64,000 nucleotides of DNA from Dacryopinax spathularia (taxonomy: Eukaryota > Basidiomycota > Dacrymycetes > Dacrymycetales > Dacrymycetaceae). Positions 13,878-24,406 of this stretch are shown one piece after another. A program made the translations under genes and the position numbers. The notes under the pieces were generated by a model. That model made no database searches. It saw nothing but the letters and a program-made list of their open reading frames with translations, and was not told the origin of the DNA. Position 1 is the stretch's first letter. Each line of letters opens with the position of its first letter. Location: contig JBBPFI010000015.1 in NCBI GenBank assembly GCA_037974965.1, positions 407,001 through 471,000 on the forward strand, in the 5' to 3' direction.

Positions 13878-16342
13878 TCACGGCCTCCCTTGGCGCGAAG
13901 ATGCTCTTGGCAAGCTGCGCGGCCACGGAACGCGAAAGGACGCGTCACATCCCGGCCGCCTTCCCTCCTACCCCGAAGACCGGCCTCCGACTGCCATAGC
14001 AGCAACCTACAACCACCGGGCGCCGCCTCACCCAGTCCCGGGAAAAGACCCACGACCCCAAAATGGAAAGAACGACTCACGGCAACGGATTCTCCTGAAT
14101 CGGCAAACAGCACAAGAACGTCAGCGCGGACACGGCTGCCTGGAGTATGAAGACGATCCTGAGTGCCTGGGCGTACGAGTCGATCGCGGCTTGTTTTGTG
14201 ATTGGGTCCAGGGTGGGTATGGTGGCTGTTGAGTGGCGGATGCGCTCTATTATTTCTGTGGAGTTGGGGCCGGTTATTTTCTCGTGCAGGTATTTGTTTA
14301 GGAGGCCTTGGACGACGGCGCTGGAGAGGGAGACGCCGAGGACTTGACCGGTTGTTCGGAAGAGGTAGGAAACTATCAGGAACGCGTGTCAGTCTCGCTG
14401 CAAGAGGAAGGTATGAAGAGAGATACGTACTGCCAGTAGCAACAGCCACATCACTCCTATCCACCGAAGCGATCAACGCAATAAGCGTGCTCGTGATCAA
14501 ACTGCTATGTCCAAACCCACTCGGGGTAATATCGAACCACAAATGAAAGTCTGACGTGCGGCTGTTCCAGAGGGAGAAAAGGACGCTGCTGAGGATGGGC
14601 AGGAAGGCGCCGAAGAGGTTTAGGAGGTAGTAGTGTCCTGTGCGGCGCATGATGTAGCCCGAGAAGAGGGAGCCGATGGAGAGGGCGATGCTGTTGGGGA
14701 GGAGGTGCAGGCCGGACTCGGTCGCGGTGGAGAGGCGGACGGCGGAGAAGTACTGTGTTCATGCATCAGCTCAAGTTGGCCTGCCCGATTCTTCCAGTAA
14801 CAAGCTTACGAGGGGAACGTTGTACAGCCCGGAAAAGGCGGAGATGCTCACAAACCTGCCCGGCGTTGAGCACCGTCCGGTAACCGGGACAGAATAGAGG
14901 ACGCACAAGTTGGTAAGAGCAACAAAAAACGGCGTCCTCCTTGTCAACAGCCTCATCGGCATAACCGGCTGCACAGCGACCCATTTCTCCACCACCACGA
15001 AAGCAGCCCCAGCCACCGCACCGCCCAGAATCAAGCCCCAAACCGCCGGATGGCTCCAAGGCATCTCCTCGCTCGTATTCAGACTTATGCCCAACAACGT
15101 ACACCCTACACAGAGCACCAGGGAGAGCGAGCCGAGGTAGTCGATTCGACGCAGTTTTTCGAGTGCGGATTGAGGGGCTGTTGGGAGCCGGATGGAGACT
15201 TTGAACAGGACGATGAGGTAGGAGATGGCGAGGAGGGGGATTTGGATGAGGAAGGCCCAGCGCCAGCCGAGTCGATCTGCAGGATGCGGGGCGTCAGCTC
15301 CGCCTGTTTTCTTACTGTCTTTCCCATGATAGGGCGCACCGTTTAGGAAACCACCGAGCGGCCCACCCAGCCCAGCACCAGCTCCAAACAGACTAGAAGG
15401 GAAGTCGTGTCAGAGCACAGAATCGACGTGCGGGTAGGTAAAGGGGAGGGGGACGCACATATTCGCGCAACCTTGATACAGCCCCCGATGCTTGAGCGGT
15501 ATAAGGTCCGTAACGACGATCGAGCTCACTATCCCCACGCTCTCAATCAGTCTTTCTCTCCTCCTTCCGGCTGAGATGAAGGGGCCGTACCGGTCATTAT
15601 CCTATCCCAGCCCGTCAGCTCCTCTCCAGAGACAAAGCGGAGATGGGGAAAGAAAACAGGGGTAGGAGTGGAAAAGGAGAAGAGAGAAGAGAAGAAAAGG
15701 GAGAAGAGAAGAAGAGAAGGAGAGGAAACAGACGCACCCCCCACCACCCATGCCCGCTACTGCTCGAGCTGCGATGAGGAACTCCATACTGGGCGCTATG
15801 CCGCACAGGATCGTCCCTAGTGCGAAGAGGGACAGGGCAAGGAGCTCGGCTCCCTTGCGGCCGAGGATGTCGGCTAGGCGGCCGTACTACCCAGAAGTGT
15901 CAGCTTATCCCTGGTCTGGAGATTTCTAGGAAAGGGGAAGACACGTACGAGCGGCGTGAAGCAGCATACGGAAAGCAAATACGATGTCCCCAGATAGCTG
16001 GCCTGTCCTACCCGTCAGCGAACCTCACAAATTATGGTACAGTGTATCACGGCGCACCTCATGAGCCTTATTAAAATAACTCCCGATCGGTGTCAGCAGG
16101 GTAGCGACGATCGTCCCGTCCAAAGCACCCAGGAAGACGGCGCTCCATAGCCCCGTCAAGACCCAGGCGAGGTCGGCGGTAGAGGCGTGGTTGAGGGCGG
16201 CTGTGTCCTGGGTTTTGGGAGTGTTGGCACCGCTGGGGTTTTGGGAGGTGGGGTCGAGGGGGGTTGTCGTGCCTGATTCTGGTTGCTCCTCTCCTGGTGG
16301 GGAGGAGAGCAAAGGCTGGCGCTCGTCGGTCGAGGCTGTCAT
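13878..16342 (-). CDS. MFS transporter, DHA2/vacuolar basic amino-acid (Vba/Fnx1) type
   Basis: Eleven exons (transcript order): 16058-16342, 15949-16002, 15738-15886, 15591-15601, 15459-15528, 15340-15392, 14907-15276, 14855-14810, 14752-14431, 14372-14081 and about 13914-13878; 562 aa, the usual length for 14-helix DHA2 carriers. The N-terminal tail (about 60 aa) is hydrophilic with ERQPLL, a dileucine-like vacuolar sorting signal. Helix 1 contains FLGALDGTIVATLL. The loop 2-3 signature is YGRLADILGRKG, and the DHA2-specific stretch GMGGGGIMTVSSIVVTDLIP is reached only through an 11-nt exon. RLGWRWAFLIQ and GLYNVPLYFSAVRLS follow. Fungal homologues carry basic amino acids or drugs into the vacuole; the substrate here is unknown. 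The last 37-nt exon is the least certain part. Confidence 0.92.
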
Positions 16343-16798
16343 CTTCTGCTCGATGGCCCGTGCTGTACACAGTCGAGATGCTCAAGCTCCCGTCAAGACA
16401 AGCAAGTTAAGATCCAAGCAGCCAGCCTAGCCAACAACGACCAAGTTCAAGCAAGAGCGGAATCGACAAGGAACCGAGCGCTCGCCTGCCCGTCGCCGAC
16501 CTTTTCAGTTCGCTTTCGTGATATCGCCCTCATATGACATCCCTGTCAGGGCCCTGTGCACTCCCGATCATCCGGCCAGCATTCCGAACCGCCCGACTTC
16601 GGCTCCGACCATTTGCGATATCTCCGAGAGGGGAGGAGAGAGGTCCCTGGTGGCTGTGTTCGGACCCTACGTAGTGGAGAGTTGCTTTTTTCGTTGGTTG
16701 GACATTTTCCCCTACTCTTCATAACGGCGGCAGCTTACCTCTACCTGTGGAGGGTGCTGCTCGCTGTCTAAAACCCTCCTCCTCACTGTTTTGGAATC
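16343..16798. promoter_or_regulatory. Divergent promoter, MFS transporter / large helical-repeat protein
   Basis: A 456-bp region lies between the ATGs of two divergently transcribed genes. No coding signal is seen and no clear TATA box was found on either side. Confidence 0.6.
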
Positions 16799-19645
16799 GT
16801 GGTGGGCGTGAGGAGGATGTCATCATTCGCTTTCCTCTGCCCAACACTACACCAATGGCGCCAACCTGCCCGGTCGACACTCAGAAACTCCAGATACCCC
16901 CCGGATAGACGACATGCTCCCTCAGCGCAAAGAAGGAGGTTCGCGGGCGATGCTGCTCTCCCTCCTTTCCCCTCCACCGCCACCAGCGATAGCAGCGAGC
17001 CCAGCACGAGCACAAGCACCAGTCCGAGGTTCGGATCAATCCCTCAAGAACCCCGCCGAGAACGACAGCTCCTCGCCGCTCTGCGCGCCTATTCCCGCCG
17101 TCGAGCCGAAGGCGCTCCTCTCCCCCCTCCCACCGGCCCCAGAAAAATAGAAGCCGAACCTCCAATGCCCTCCAAGGCCAAAGCGGCGAGCATGTCCAGC
17201 GCTCTCCAGCCCGACTATTTCTCGCGCGCGATCCAGCGTACCTCTGCCGTCCGCTCGACGTATCATTATCGCAAGCTTGTGCAGATCCTGGATAGCCCGT
17301 ATCTGGGAAGCGATCCGGACAAGCTGTTGCAGTACTGCACTCACGCGTGGGAGGTATATACCACTCTCTGTGATTTTGTGGGCGCGCGTGCGCTGGACGG
17401 AGAGCTGCACCGCCGGGTCCTGCGATGCGTCTTACCGGCCCATCCGAGGCCGATGGGGAAGAAGGCGGAATCAAGATGGTCAGAACCGATGATGAAGACG
17501 CTCGACGAACGGATGTTCACTATCCTCCGCCTCCTGCGCCTCTCGGGGTCCACACCGGAGGAAGAAGACTATCTTTTCCTGCTCTCGCTATGCGCCCAAA
17601 CGGGGCGGTACGAGACTGCCTTATTGCTGAAAGAGCAGCTCGAGTCGGACGGGCTCAAGCTGGGCGAAGAGGGCTTGCTCGCTCTGTTGGGGTCGTTCAA
17701 GTCCCGCCGGAAGGGCAGCAGGCTGTTCGTGCGCACCCAGGCCGAGTCGGCCCATATTGCCAAACAGCTTGAGTCCGTCCTCCTCTCCGCACAAGCGTCC
17801 GCCGTACCCCTTACCCCCAGGGTGCTGGATGCCATCGCCCGCCTGCTGCGGGAGATAAATGCTCAAGAACAGCTGGAGGATCTGTTCAGGACGCATTATG
17901 GTTTGGACCTCAAGTATCCGGATAGGGTGAGCGAGGAGTTTGTGCAGCGCTGGGGGGAGGGGACGAAGTTGCCGGGGATTAGCACGGATGCGCTGAATAC
18001 GCTGCTGAGGGCTATGAGCTGGAGGAGGGAGCCGTGGCGCGCTCTGCTGGTGTACGAGGTGCTCTGTCATCCGCTGCCTTCGCCGTCCAGTCCGGCGTTC
18101 GCCTCTCTCGCCAGCCCTGCTGCACCGGCTCCAGCAGCACAGGGAGAGGGAGGAGAGGTGCAAGCGGGAGAAGGACAGAAGGAAGAAATACAAGAGCAAA
18201 CCCAGCAAGGCTACGAAGACGACGACGACGAATGGGGCGAGCCCGCCTCTCTCCCCTGGGGTCATTTCCCGCCCCTCCACCCCAACCCTTACCGCCGCCC
18301 CATCCCGAACGTAACGACATACGAAACGCTGATCGCCGCCGCCTACTGGGGCGGGGACCAGCTCCTCCTCCTCCACTTCCTGGCCTGTGCGATCTCCGAG
18401 GAAAAGAGGATTACCGAGTTATCTCTGAGGTTGCTTAGAGATGAGGGACGGTTCGAGTACCCCAGGATGAGGGTGAGCTATAAGGCCGCCTGGCTCGTCG
18501 CGAGTCTCCTGAGTCATCGACATGTCGTGCGCGAGCTTATGTGGGTGCGCAGCGCAGTGGCGGACCTATGCAGATGGCGCCGGGAGATCCTGGGCGAGTT
18601 CGTGCTCGCAGCGGAGAAATGGGTCGATGTGGGAAAACTGTATGAGGAGAATCTGGGCGAGCCGGTGCCTGATTTCTCTGAGGTTGATGGGGATGCGCAG
18701 GGGGCGCAGGATGGGACGAAGGGGGAGGAGGTGAAGGAGGGAAGGGAGGGCAGGGTGGTGATGGAGACTTTGGTTGAGCGGGCGAGGGAGGAACAGAGGA
18801 GGGCGTTTAGGATGGCCCTCGCCGCGAGGGAGGGGAAGGACTGGTCCGAGATTGAGGCAGAGGCTGGGGGGGCGGCTAGCGCTGAGTCTGGATCTGGGGA
18901 AGAGTCGTTCGAGCGGGCTGACAGAGATCTGATGGAGCTCGAGAGCGGTTCTGAGGAGGCTTATGAAGCTTCCCTCGACCAAGACGAAGAGTTCCCCTCG
19001 TCCTCCGAAGAGGTCGAGCCCGATCAAGAGAACTCGACATCAGAGGCGCAAGGCACTTCCCCACCGAAGAGCCGCCCACGAGGCCCCATGATCTGGGGCA
19101 CGGGCCCCGTCGTCCCCCGCACGCCGGACGACACCGTCCGATTCCTCTATCTCCACATCTCCGAAACGATCATCAGCAGCAGACAAATGGAGCATTTCGT
19201 CGACCTTCATCTGCCCAACGCGCTCGCTGCGGCCGCAGCGGCGCACGCGAGACGGAAGGAGAAGTACGAGGAGAGCCTGCGGCAGCGCGCGTTGGTCAAG
19301 TTTAGGCGGGCGATGGTTAGTCGGGGGTTGGAGGTCAAGGAGCCGAAGGTCGGTAGGCGGAGGTCGGAGAGGGAGAGGCGGGAGCCGGTTGTTAGGCCCT
19401 GGTGGGAGAAGAGGCAGGCGGAGAGGCAGGCGATGGAGATGTTCGTTGCGCCCGGGCGGAAGAGGGGTGAATCGGACGGGACGAGGGTCAACTGGCAGGC
19501 GGGGGCCTGGCAGGCGAAGGACTGGGGGGCGGCCAGTCCGGGAGGTGAGGGCGGGGAAGGGAGGGAAAGGCAGGCGAAGACGGGGCAGCCTCGGCCAGAG
19601 ACGACCAAGCCGCAAGAGCCATGGTGGGCTCAGATCAATCCATGA
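16799..19645 (+). CDS. Large intronless helical-repeat (PPR-like) protein, probably mitochondrial
   Basis: A single 2.85-kb open frame, 948 aa, in a region where nearly every other gene has several introns. The N-terminus (MVGVRRMSSFAFLCPTLHQ... RRRFAGD) is rich in Arg/Ser and looks like a mitochondrial presequence; translation could also start at the ATG at 16817. Residues about 130-620 are predicted helical, with tandem helix-pair character (for example LFLLSLCAQTGRYETALLLK, TTYETLIAAAYWGGDQLLLL), resembling pentatricopeptide-repeat proteins that bind organellar RNA. The middle and C-terminal parts hold acidic low-complexity spacers, and the C-terminus is Arg/Trp-rich, ending PWWAQINP. I cannot name a specific family; PPR-like is an inference from repeat rhythm. 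Its 3' end lies 69 bp from the converging methyltransferase gene. Confidence 0.85.
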   Translation: MVGVRRMSSFAFLCPTLHQWRQPARSTLRNSRYPPDRRHAPSAQRRRFAGDAALPPFPSTATSDSSEPSTSTSTSPRFGSIPQEPRRERQLLAALRAYSRRRAEGAPLPPPTGPRKIEAEPPMPSKAKAASMSSALQPDYFSRAIQRTSAVRSTYHYRKLVQILDSPYLGSDPDKLLQYCTHAWEVYTTLCDFVGARALDGELHRRVLRCVLPAHPRPMGKKAESRWSEPMMKTLDERMFTILRLLRLSGSTPEEEDYLFLLSLCAQTGRYETALLLKEQLESDGLKLGEEGLLALLGSFKSRRKGSRLFVRTQAESAHIAKQLESVLLSAQASAVPLTPRVLDAIARLLREINAQEQLEDLFRTHYGLDLKYPDRVSEEFVQRWGEGTKLPGISTDALNTLLRAMSWRREPWRALLVYEVLCHPLPSPSSPAFASLASPAAPAPAAQGEGGEVQAGEGQKEEIQEQTQQGYEDDDDEWGEPASLPWGHFPPLHPNPYRRPIPNVTTYETLIAAAYWGGDQLLLLHFLACAISEEKRITELSLRLLRDEGRFEYPRMRVSYKAAWLVASLLSHRHVVRELMWVRSAVADLCRWRREILGEFVLAAEKWVDVGKLYEENLGEPVPDFSEVDGDAQGAQDGTKGEEVKEGREGRVVMETLVERAREEQRRAFRMALAAREGKDWSEIEAEAGGAASAESGSGEESFERADRDLMELESGSEEAYEASLDQDEEFPSSSEEVEPDQENSTSEAQGTSPPKSRPRGPMIWGTGPVVPRTPDDTVRFLYLHISETIISSRQMEHFVDLHLPNALAAAAAAHARRKEKYEESLRQRALVKFRRAMVSRGLEVKEPKVGRRRSERERREPVVRPWWEKRQAERQAMEMFVAPGRKRGESDGTRVNWQAGAWQAKDWGAASPGGEGGEGRERQAKTGQPRPETTKPQEPWWAQINP

Positions 19646-19714
19646 GAGCAAAAACCGAGATTGTCATTCTTAATTTCGACTTTCGAGTGGACTGGTACAA
19701 CGTGGCTAAATGGG

Positions 19715-20911
19715 CTACATGCGCGCCGTATCCTCGCGTTTCCAAACAACGATCCTCTCTCTGCCCTTATGGATCTCCGGCGCGCTGAGCTCGCTCTCCC
19801 TATCCACCACCTTGGTCCATTTGCCCTCCTCCGTCCCAAGGACCTCATCATACGCCTTCACCGAAACCGAGTAAGGCGGCCCATTCGGTCTATCCCCATC
19901 AATAGGCCACACCACCGCCACCAGATACCCACCAGGGACGACGAGATCCGTCATCCTCTTCCCCCAGTCCGGGCGCATGGAAGGCGGGATAGCGCAGAAG
20001 AAGGTGTAGTCGTACGCTAGGACGAACCCGCCCGGAGGGACGTCGAAGGTGAGGAAATCGGCTGTTTTGAAGATGACGTTGGAGGGCGGGTCGGGCTGGG
20101 CTTTGAGGTACCTAGTGGCGCACGAAGTAGTGATACCAGAAGTTAATAATAGAACCACGAGGTGGAACAGCACGAAAGAAAGAACGCACTCTTGAGCAGC
20201 CTGGACGGCCTTAGGAGCCAGGTCGATGCCCCACGTCTCGAGCCCCTTACGAGCAAGATAGATCGCATCGAAGCCCTATTGCCGGCGAAACAGATGCATC
20301 GGTACTGCGCAGACCAGTGAAGTAGATGGGGAGGTGCTCACTCGCCCACAGCCAGGAACGAGCGCCCTACCCTCTTTAGGCACGGGGAACTCGCCGCTCT
20401 CGATCACCTCTTTCAACAACGGACGCACGCCCTCGGGAGTGCGGTCATGCGATTCCCAGAGGGTGACGCCTTGCTGCCTATGATTTCCCGTCAATCCATC
20501 ATCCCGTCCACTCTACACATCAGGAGCCGTACCAGGCTTGTTCCCATCCGGCTGTACGAGACGCGGTATCAGGATCTCCTTCTGCGGTTCGTAGGTGAGA
20601 GGAGAAGAGGGGGACACACCTTCCTCCCCGTGTTTATGGATGATCTCCCTCAGGACCGAAATCCCAGGCTTATTAGCAACGGGCGGCTCGGAGGACATCT
20701 TGTTCTCGGCCATGAACGTTCTCCTCGCAACAACAACAGGAGTGACAGCGACAGTAGCAGGAGTAGGAGTAGCAGGATAAGCAGAGGGAGCGACGATTCC
20801 TTTCCCAATAACGAGCAGACCAGAGCGAGGCAATAGAGAGCACGTTCTTATACTTCGCAGAGAGAGACGATCGAGTGCCAGTACTAGTGGTTTACTCAGC
20901 AGCTGGAGCAT
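19715..20911 (-). CDS. Thiopurine S-methyltransferase (TPMT)-family methyltransferase
   Basis: Four exons: 20618-20911, 20342-20473, 20190-20275, 19715-20111; 302 aa. The SAM-binding fold is clear: QGVTLWESHDRTPEG, then motif I LVPGCGRGFDAIYLARKG (joined across introns), the acidic ribose-binding strand TWGIDLAPKAVQAA, NVIFKTADFLTFDVP and AYDYTFFCAIPPSMRPDWGK. Homologues in fungi and plants methylate thiols or halides; the substrate here is unknown. The first 66 residues (MLQLLSKPLVLALDRLSLRS...) look like a mitochondrial presequence, while internal ATGs at 20713 (MAENK) and 20698 (MSSEPP) would give a cytosolic form of about 235 aa. The exon 1 donor has two overlapping GT choices; the one ending HGEEG keeps frame. 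Confidence 0.88.
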
Positions 20912-23176
20912 TCACTCAGCTCTCGGGTTAAGGATGCCTAACCGACCCGAGGGCGCCTGAGACCAGGCTAGATGTGGGTGTTATGGCTCCCTCCCCGTCG
21001 GTCGGACGGTGGTCGGCGCCGGGTGTGGGCGGAATGGAGGGGACGTGGCGGTGTTGGTTGTAGTCAGCTGACCCGGCCAGGGTTATCAGCGTATAGTGGC
21101 AGGCAAAACGATTGTCATTGTTTGTAGCAAACAGCGAGCGGAGGGGGATGTACGACAGTGAGCAAGCGGACGAGCAGGACGAGCACAGGCACAGAGGCGA
21201 GCGAGCGCTCAGCGTTGACTTTTGTACTCTGAGGCAGCGTTACCGCAGTGCTGGGCTGGGTGGCCCAGTGTACCGGTCGATGGCGCAATCCGCCTCCTCT
21301 CACACTGCTCGCTCAGGCAACTGGCTTGCTTTGGTAATTCGGGCATGCTGTGCTCGGTGGGAAGGACACGGCTTGCGGACGGCAATGGCATGCCCTGATA
21401 CGTACGGTACGGCTTTGAATGCGAGTTCTGGGACGGTGTCGCTTTCCCGTATCTATGCAATCCTTGACGATATGTGCTCGCAACCGGATACCAGTTTGCT
21501 GGGTGCTTGATTCACATAGACCGAGAGGGCGGCAATGGGTTGTAGGAGCGCTACATAGCAGCAACAGCAACCGGAGTCCGTCGATTCATAACGTCCTGCG
21601 GAACAGCAACGCTCTGGATATCGATTCCACGTCATCCCACCACCAGCAGACCATAGCCAGCTTTCAACAGCGAAATCACATCGCTTCATTCGGAAAGAAG
21701 GCAAATAGCAGAAAGGGCGCCAGCACCGCTATCTCCGGCCCAAACCCTTCCACATCCCCAAACCCTCCAACACCCTCCAACATGATCCGCACGATTCCAG
21801 ACACCTTCAGTACCTCCCTCCTTCCCTCTCGGCACGGCACGGTACCTGGCCACCCCTTCACAAGCGCCGAGGATGAGAAATTTCCGGGCAGAGATAGAGA
21901 GGTAGAGAGGTGAATGAGAAAACCAGGTACAGTAAGAGCGTGCTGGAGGCTCCTGCCGAAGTTGGCTGCTGGTGGGCAGCTGATTTAGCTCGCTCTATTT
22001 TTGGGAGTGTGCGCTGGTACTGCAAGTAAGTGCTATACTGTAGGACCTTACGTGTGTTGGTGTGCAGAAAAGATGTTCCAGGTTGTCTCCACGGCCCAGT
22101 GAGCAACAACAAGCTCCGGGAGATGCAGCAGCACAAGCGTCTAGGAGGCCGTCCAGAAACGCGACATATCGCAACGCCCTCATCATCCCCTTATGCTCGA
22201 GCCAGCCGAATAAACCTTGCTCGCTTCGGCACGCAACGGCATGCGATATTCGCATCCGAGATTGATGTTGACAGCTCTGGGCTGATTGCGGACTGGACTG
22301 GACAGCTGGACTAGCTGAATGCATCATCATCAGCGGTCGGCAACGATAGTTCCTGCAGTACCTGTTCGCTCCTCGTTACTGTACAACAGCAATAGCTTAT
22401 TTGCAAAACAGGCCTGTGCTACGAATCATCGTCTCTTTTACAGCTGATCATGCTATGGGAGGCATTAGCTCCAGCGGTCCAGATTGTCCGAGTTTGGAGC
22501 TGGAGCCTTGCTGCGCAGCGAGCGAGTGATGAGCTGATCCCATCCGATCAAAAACCAAACAATCGTTTGGGGAATAGTAAGTCCGTCTGACGTAGCGCAT
22601 CAACAGGTCCATTCATCACCCACGCACACTTTAATCGCATAAGCGTTTCCTGCCGAGAGGGCCGACGACCGGCAGGACAGACCCTGTTGATTGTATCGAG
22701 TTAGATGCATCTGCATAAGTTATTCATCAATAATGGCGGGAAAACGGGTGCATCAGGCGGTTCGCGAGGTTCGTTAATGAAGCGTATTTCTGCCGGCAGT
22801 GCATATGAACGCTTGTTCAAAGCAAAGCACGGCAAGGCAGGGCAACCGGCGCGGGCGAACGACGCTATTTTAGACGCACACCCGGGTCGACGCGTGCTGC
22901 CGTCGTCTGCCGTATGCGCCCGTCAGACGGCGTCCATCGCGACGCGCGACCCGTTCGTTGTTGCTGTTGCTACTGCTGGCGAGGGCGCGCATTTGCAACT
23001 CGTCGAGCTTGCTTGCATTTACGGCTATTCAAGCAACGAGCGAACGTACGATCTGATCGTGCACCGCGGCCGGAAGGGGACGAGCTTGATTTGCTATTTG
23101 CACGTTTGTTTGCAGGCACCGATGATGCCCGGCTGGTGGGGCGCTTGCAGCTCGGTCAGCATGGTCAGCATCTATT

Positions 23177-23201
23177 CCATATGCATATGCAATGCATATG
23201 G
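23177..23201. repeat. Perfect inverted repeat (10-bp arms, 5-bp spacer)
   Basis: The arms ccatatgcat (23177-23186) and atgcatatgg (23192-23201) are exact reverse complements around the spacer atgca. Each arm contains the palindromes CATATG and ATGCAT. It lies about 700 bp upstream of the repeat-peptide gene. It could bind a dimeric regulator; no direct evidence. Confidence 0.85.
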
Positions 23202-23644
23202 CGCGTCCGCCCCGAGGTCGCATCGCCTCCGGTCGTTCAAAAACTGGTGTCGTGCCATCTCGTGGGGACGGTGGCCGGGAATCGCCGGTCTCGTGCGTAG
23301 ATGATCATTATCCTGATTATGTCAAATGAAAAAGCTGAGGGGCACCGATGTAGATTGGTGGTTGAATAAGAGCCAAATTGTCCTCGGCTGGAGCGCCGCT
23401 GGCGGGTCTGGTGCCTGCAAACGCATCCTGTATACGGCCGAGCCGTCCCTGAGGGAAGGTCAGAAGCGCAGTGCGGTTCGGCGGTCATTGTCGCTTGCAA
23501 GTTGCAGTAACCGCATGCAGACTGTTGGCTTCTCAGACGTTCTATGTTCGCCCTGACGTACGTTTGCGATATTCGGGTCGGGCGCATGTGTGTCCGTATG
23601 GCGCCCCTCCCCTTGGGTCCTTCCGTCCTTCCCATTGACCCGTG

Positions 23645-23656
23645 CCAATGTATATA
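23645..23656 (+). promoter_or_regulatory. CCAAT and TATA box of the repeat-peptide gene
   Basis: CCAAT (23645-23649) is followed directly by TATATA (23651-23656), about 250 bp upstream of the ATG at 23901. Few other genes in the window show a clear TATA element, so this gene is probably strongly inducible. Confidence 0.5.
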
Positions 23657-23900
23657 GACCGGCAACGGCGCCCTGCTCCCCTGGCTCACCCCGCCAATCC
23701 CCGCCAGAAGTTTCGCCCGTGTTCGCACCCTCCCTCGAAACGAGATCTTAAAGGCCTTTGACTTGCCTTCCCTCTCCCTCGCACCACACCTTATCAACCT
23801 TGATTTGATTCTCCCTCCTCTGTTTTTGACTCTGTAAAAACCCGTCTTAAACGACAACAACACTCATTCTCTTGCATCCAACCGCCCACATCTGAGCAAA

Positions 23901-24406
23901 ATGAAGTTCTCCATCGTCACTATCTTCGCTGCCGTCGCCGGCCTCGCCATCGCTGCCCCCGTCGCCAGCGAGGACCAGCTCTTCGGCCCGCCGTATGTCA
24001 CCGTCCTGTCCTATCCGAGACTCCCGTAACTGACGGAGATCAACAGCAGCGTCAGCTTCGGGAAGCGCGTCCCTCCTAAGGCGGACAACCTCTTCGGCCC
24101 TGTGTGAGTGCTGGGAGCTTTTCCTCCAAAGACGTACAGCTGATCGCCTGCCGATGTATAGCAATGCTGGCGGGTACAAGCGCGAAGAGCCGCACGCCGA
24201 CAACCTCTTCAACCCCGTGTAAGTTTGTCTCGGAGAGTCTCATCCATTTCTGGCACTGACGGGATCGCAGTGACCCTGGCGAGTACAAGCGCGAGGAGCC
24301 GCACGCCGACAACCTGTTCAGCTCTGAGTACGCCGCTTCCCTCTCTTTCTCCGAAACCTGTTCTGAGACATCGGACTGTAGCTGGACAGGAGAGTACAAG
24401 GCGTAG
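23901..24406 (+). CDS. Secreted Kex2-type repeat-peptide precursor, one peptide unit per exon
   Basis: Five exons: 23901-23992, 24047-24103, 24162-24218, 24271-24327, 24382-24406; 95 aa. Residues 1-19 (MKFSIVTIFAAVAGLAIAA) form a signal peptide. The mature part is a tandem array of 19-residue units: VPPKADNLFGPVNAGGYKR, EEPHADNLFNPVDPGEYKR and EEPHADNLFSSDWTGEYKA, preceded by a degenerate unit ending SVSFGKR. Lys-Arg, the Kex2 site of the fungal secretory pathway, closes each unit except the last. Cleavage would release about 17-residue peptides sharing ADNLF and ending in Gly-x-Tyr or similar. Exons 2, 3 and 4 are each exactly 57 nt and every intron is in phase 2, so any could be skipped or duplicated without frameshift. 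The introns are 52-58 nt. The architecture matches fungal KEP (Kex2-processed repeat) precursors such as pheromones; I do not recognise the peptide and function is unknown. The exon 2 acceptor is a tandem CAGCAG. Confidence 0.9.

Larger units (their letters stand above)
20912..23900. other. Three-kilobase gene-poor region upstream of the repeat-peptide gene
   Basis: I see no supportable gene. The longest frame (22705-23304, 199 codons) has no family resemblance and irregular composition. Notable are a perfect 10-bp inverted repeat at 23177-23201, and a TATA/CCAAT pair at 23645-23656 that belongs to the downstream peptide gene. The long non-coding flank on both sides of such a small gene is consistent with complex regulation, but that is inference. 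Confidence 0.5.

Noticed and set aside
22705-23304. 199-codon + frame in the gene-poor region
   Set aside because: No family resemblance, irregular composition, no splice-supported extension and no conserved motif.
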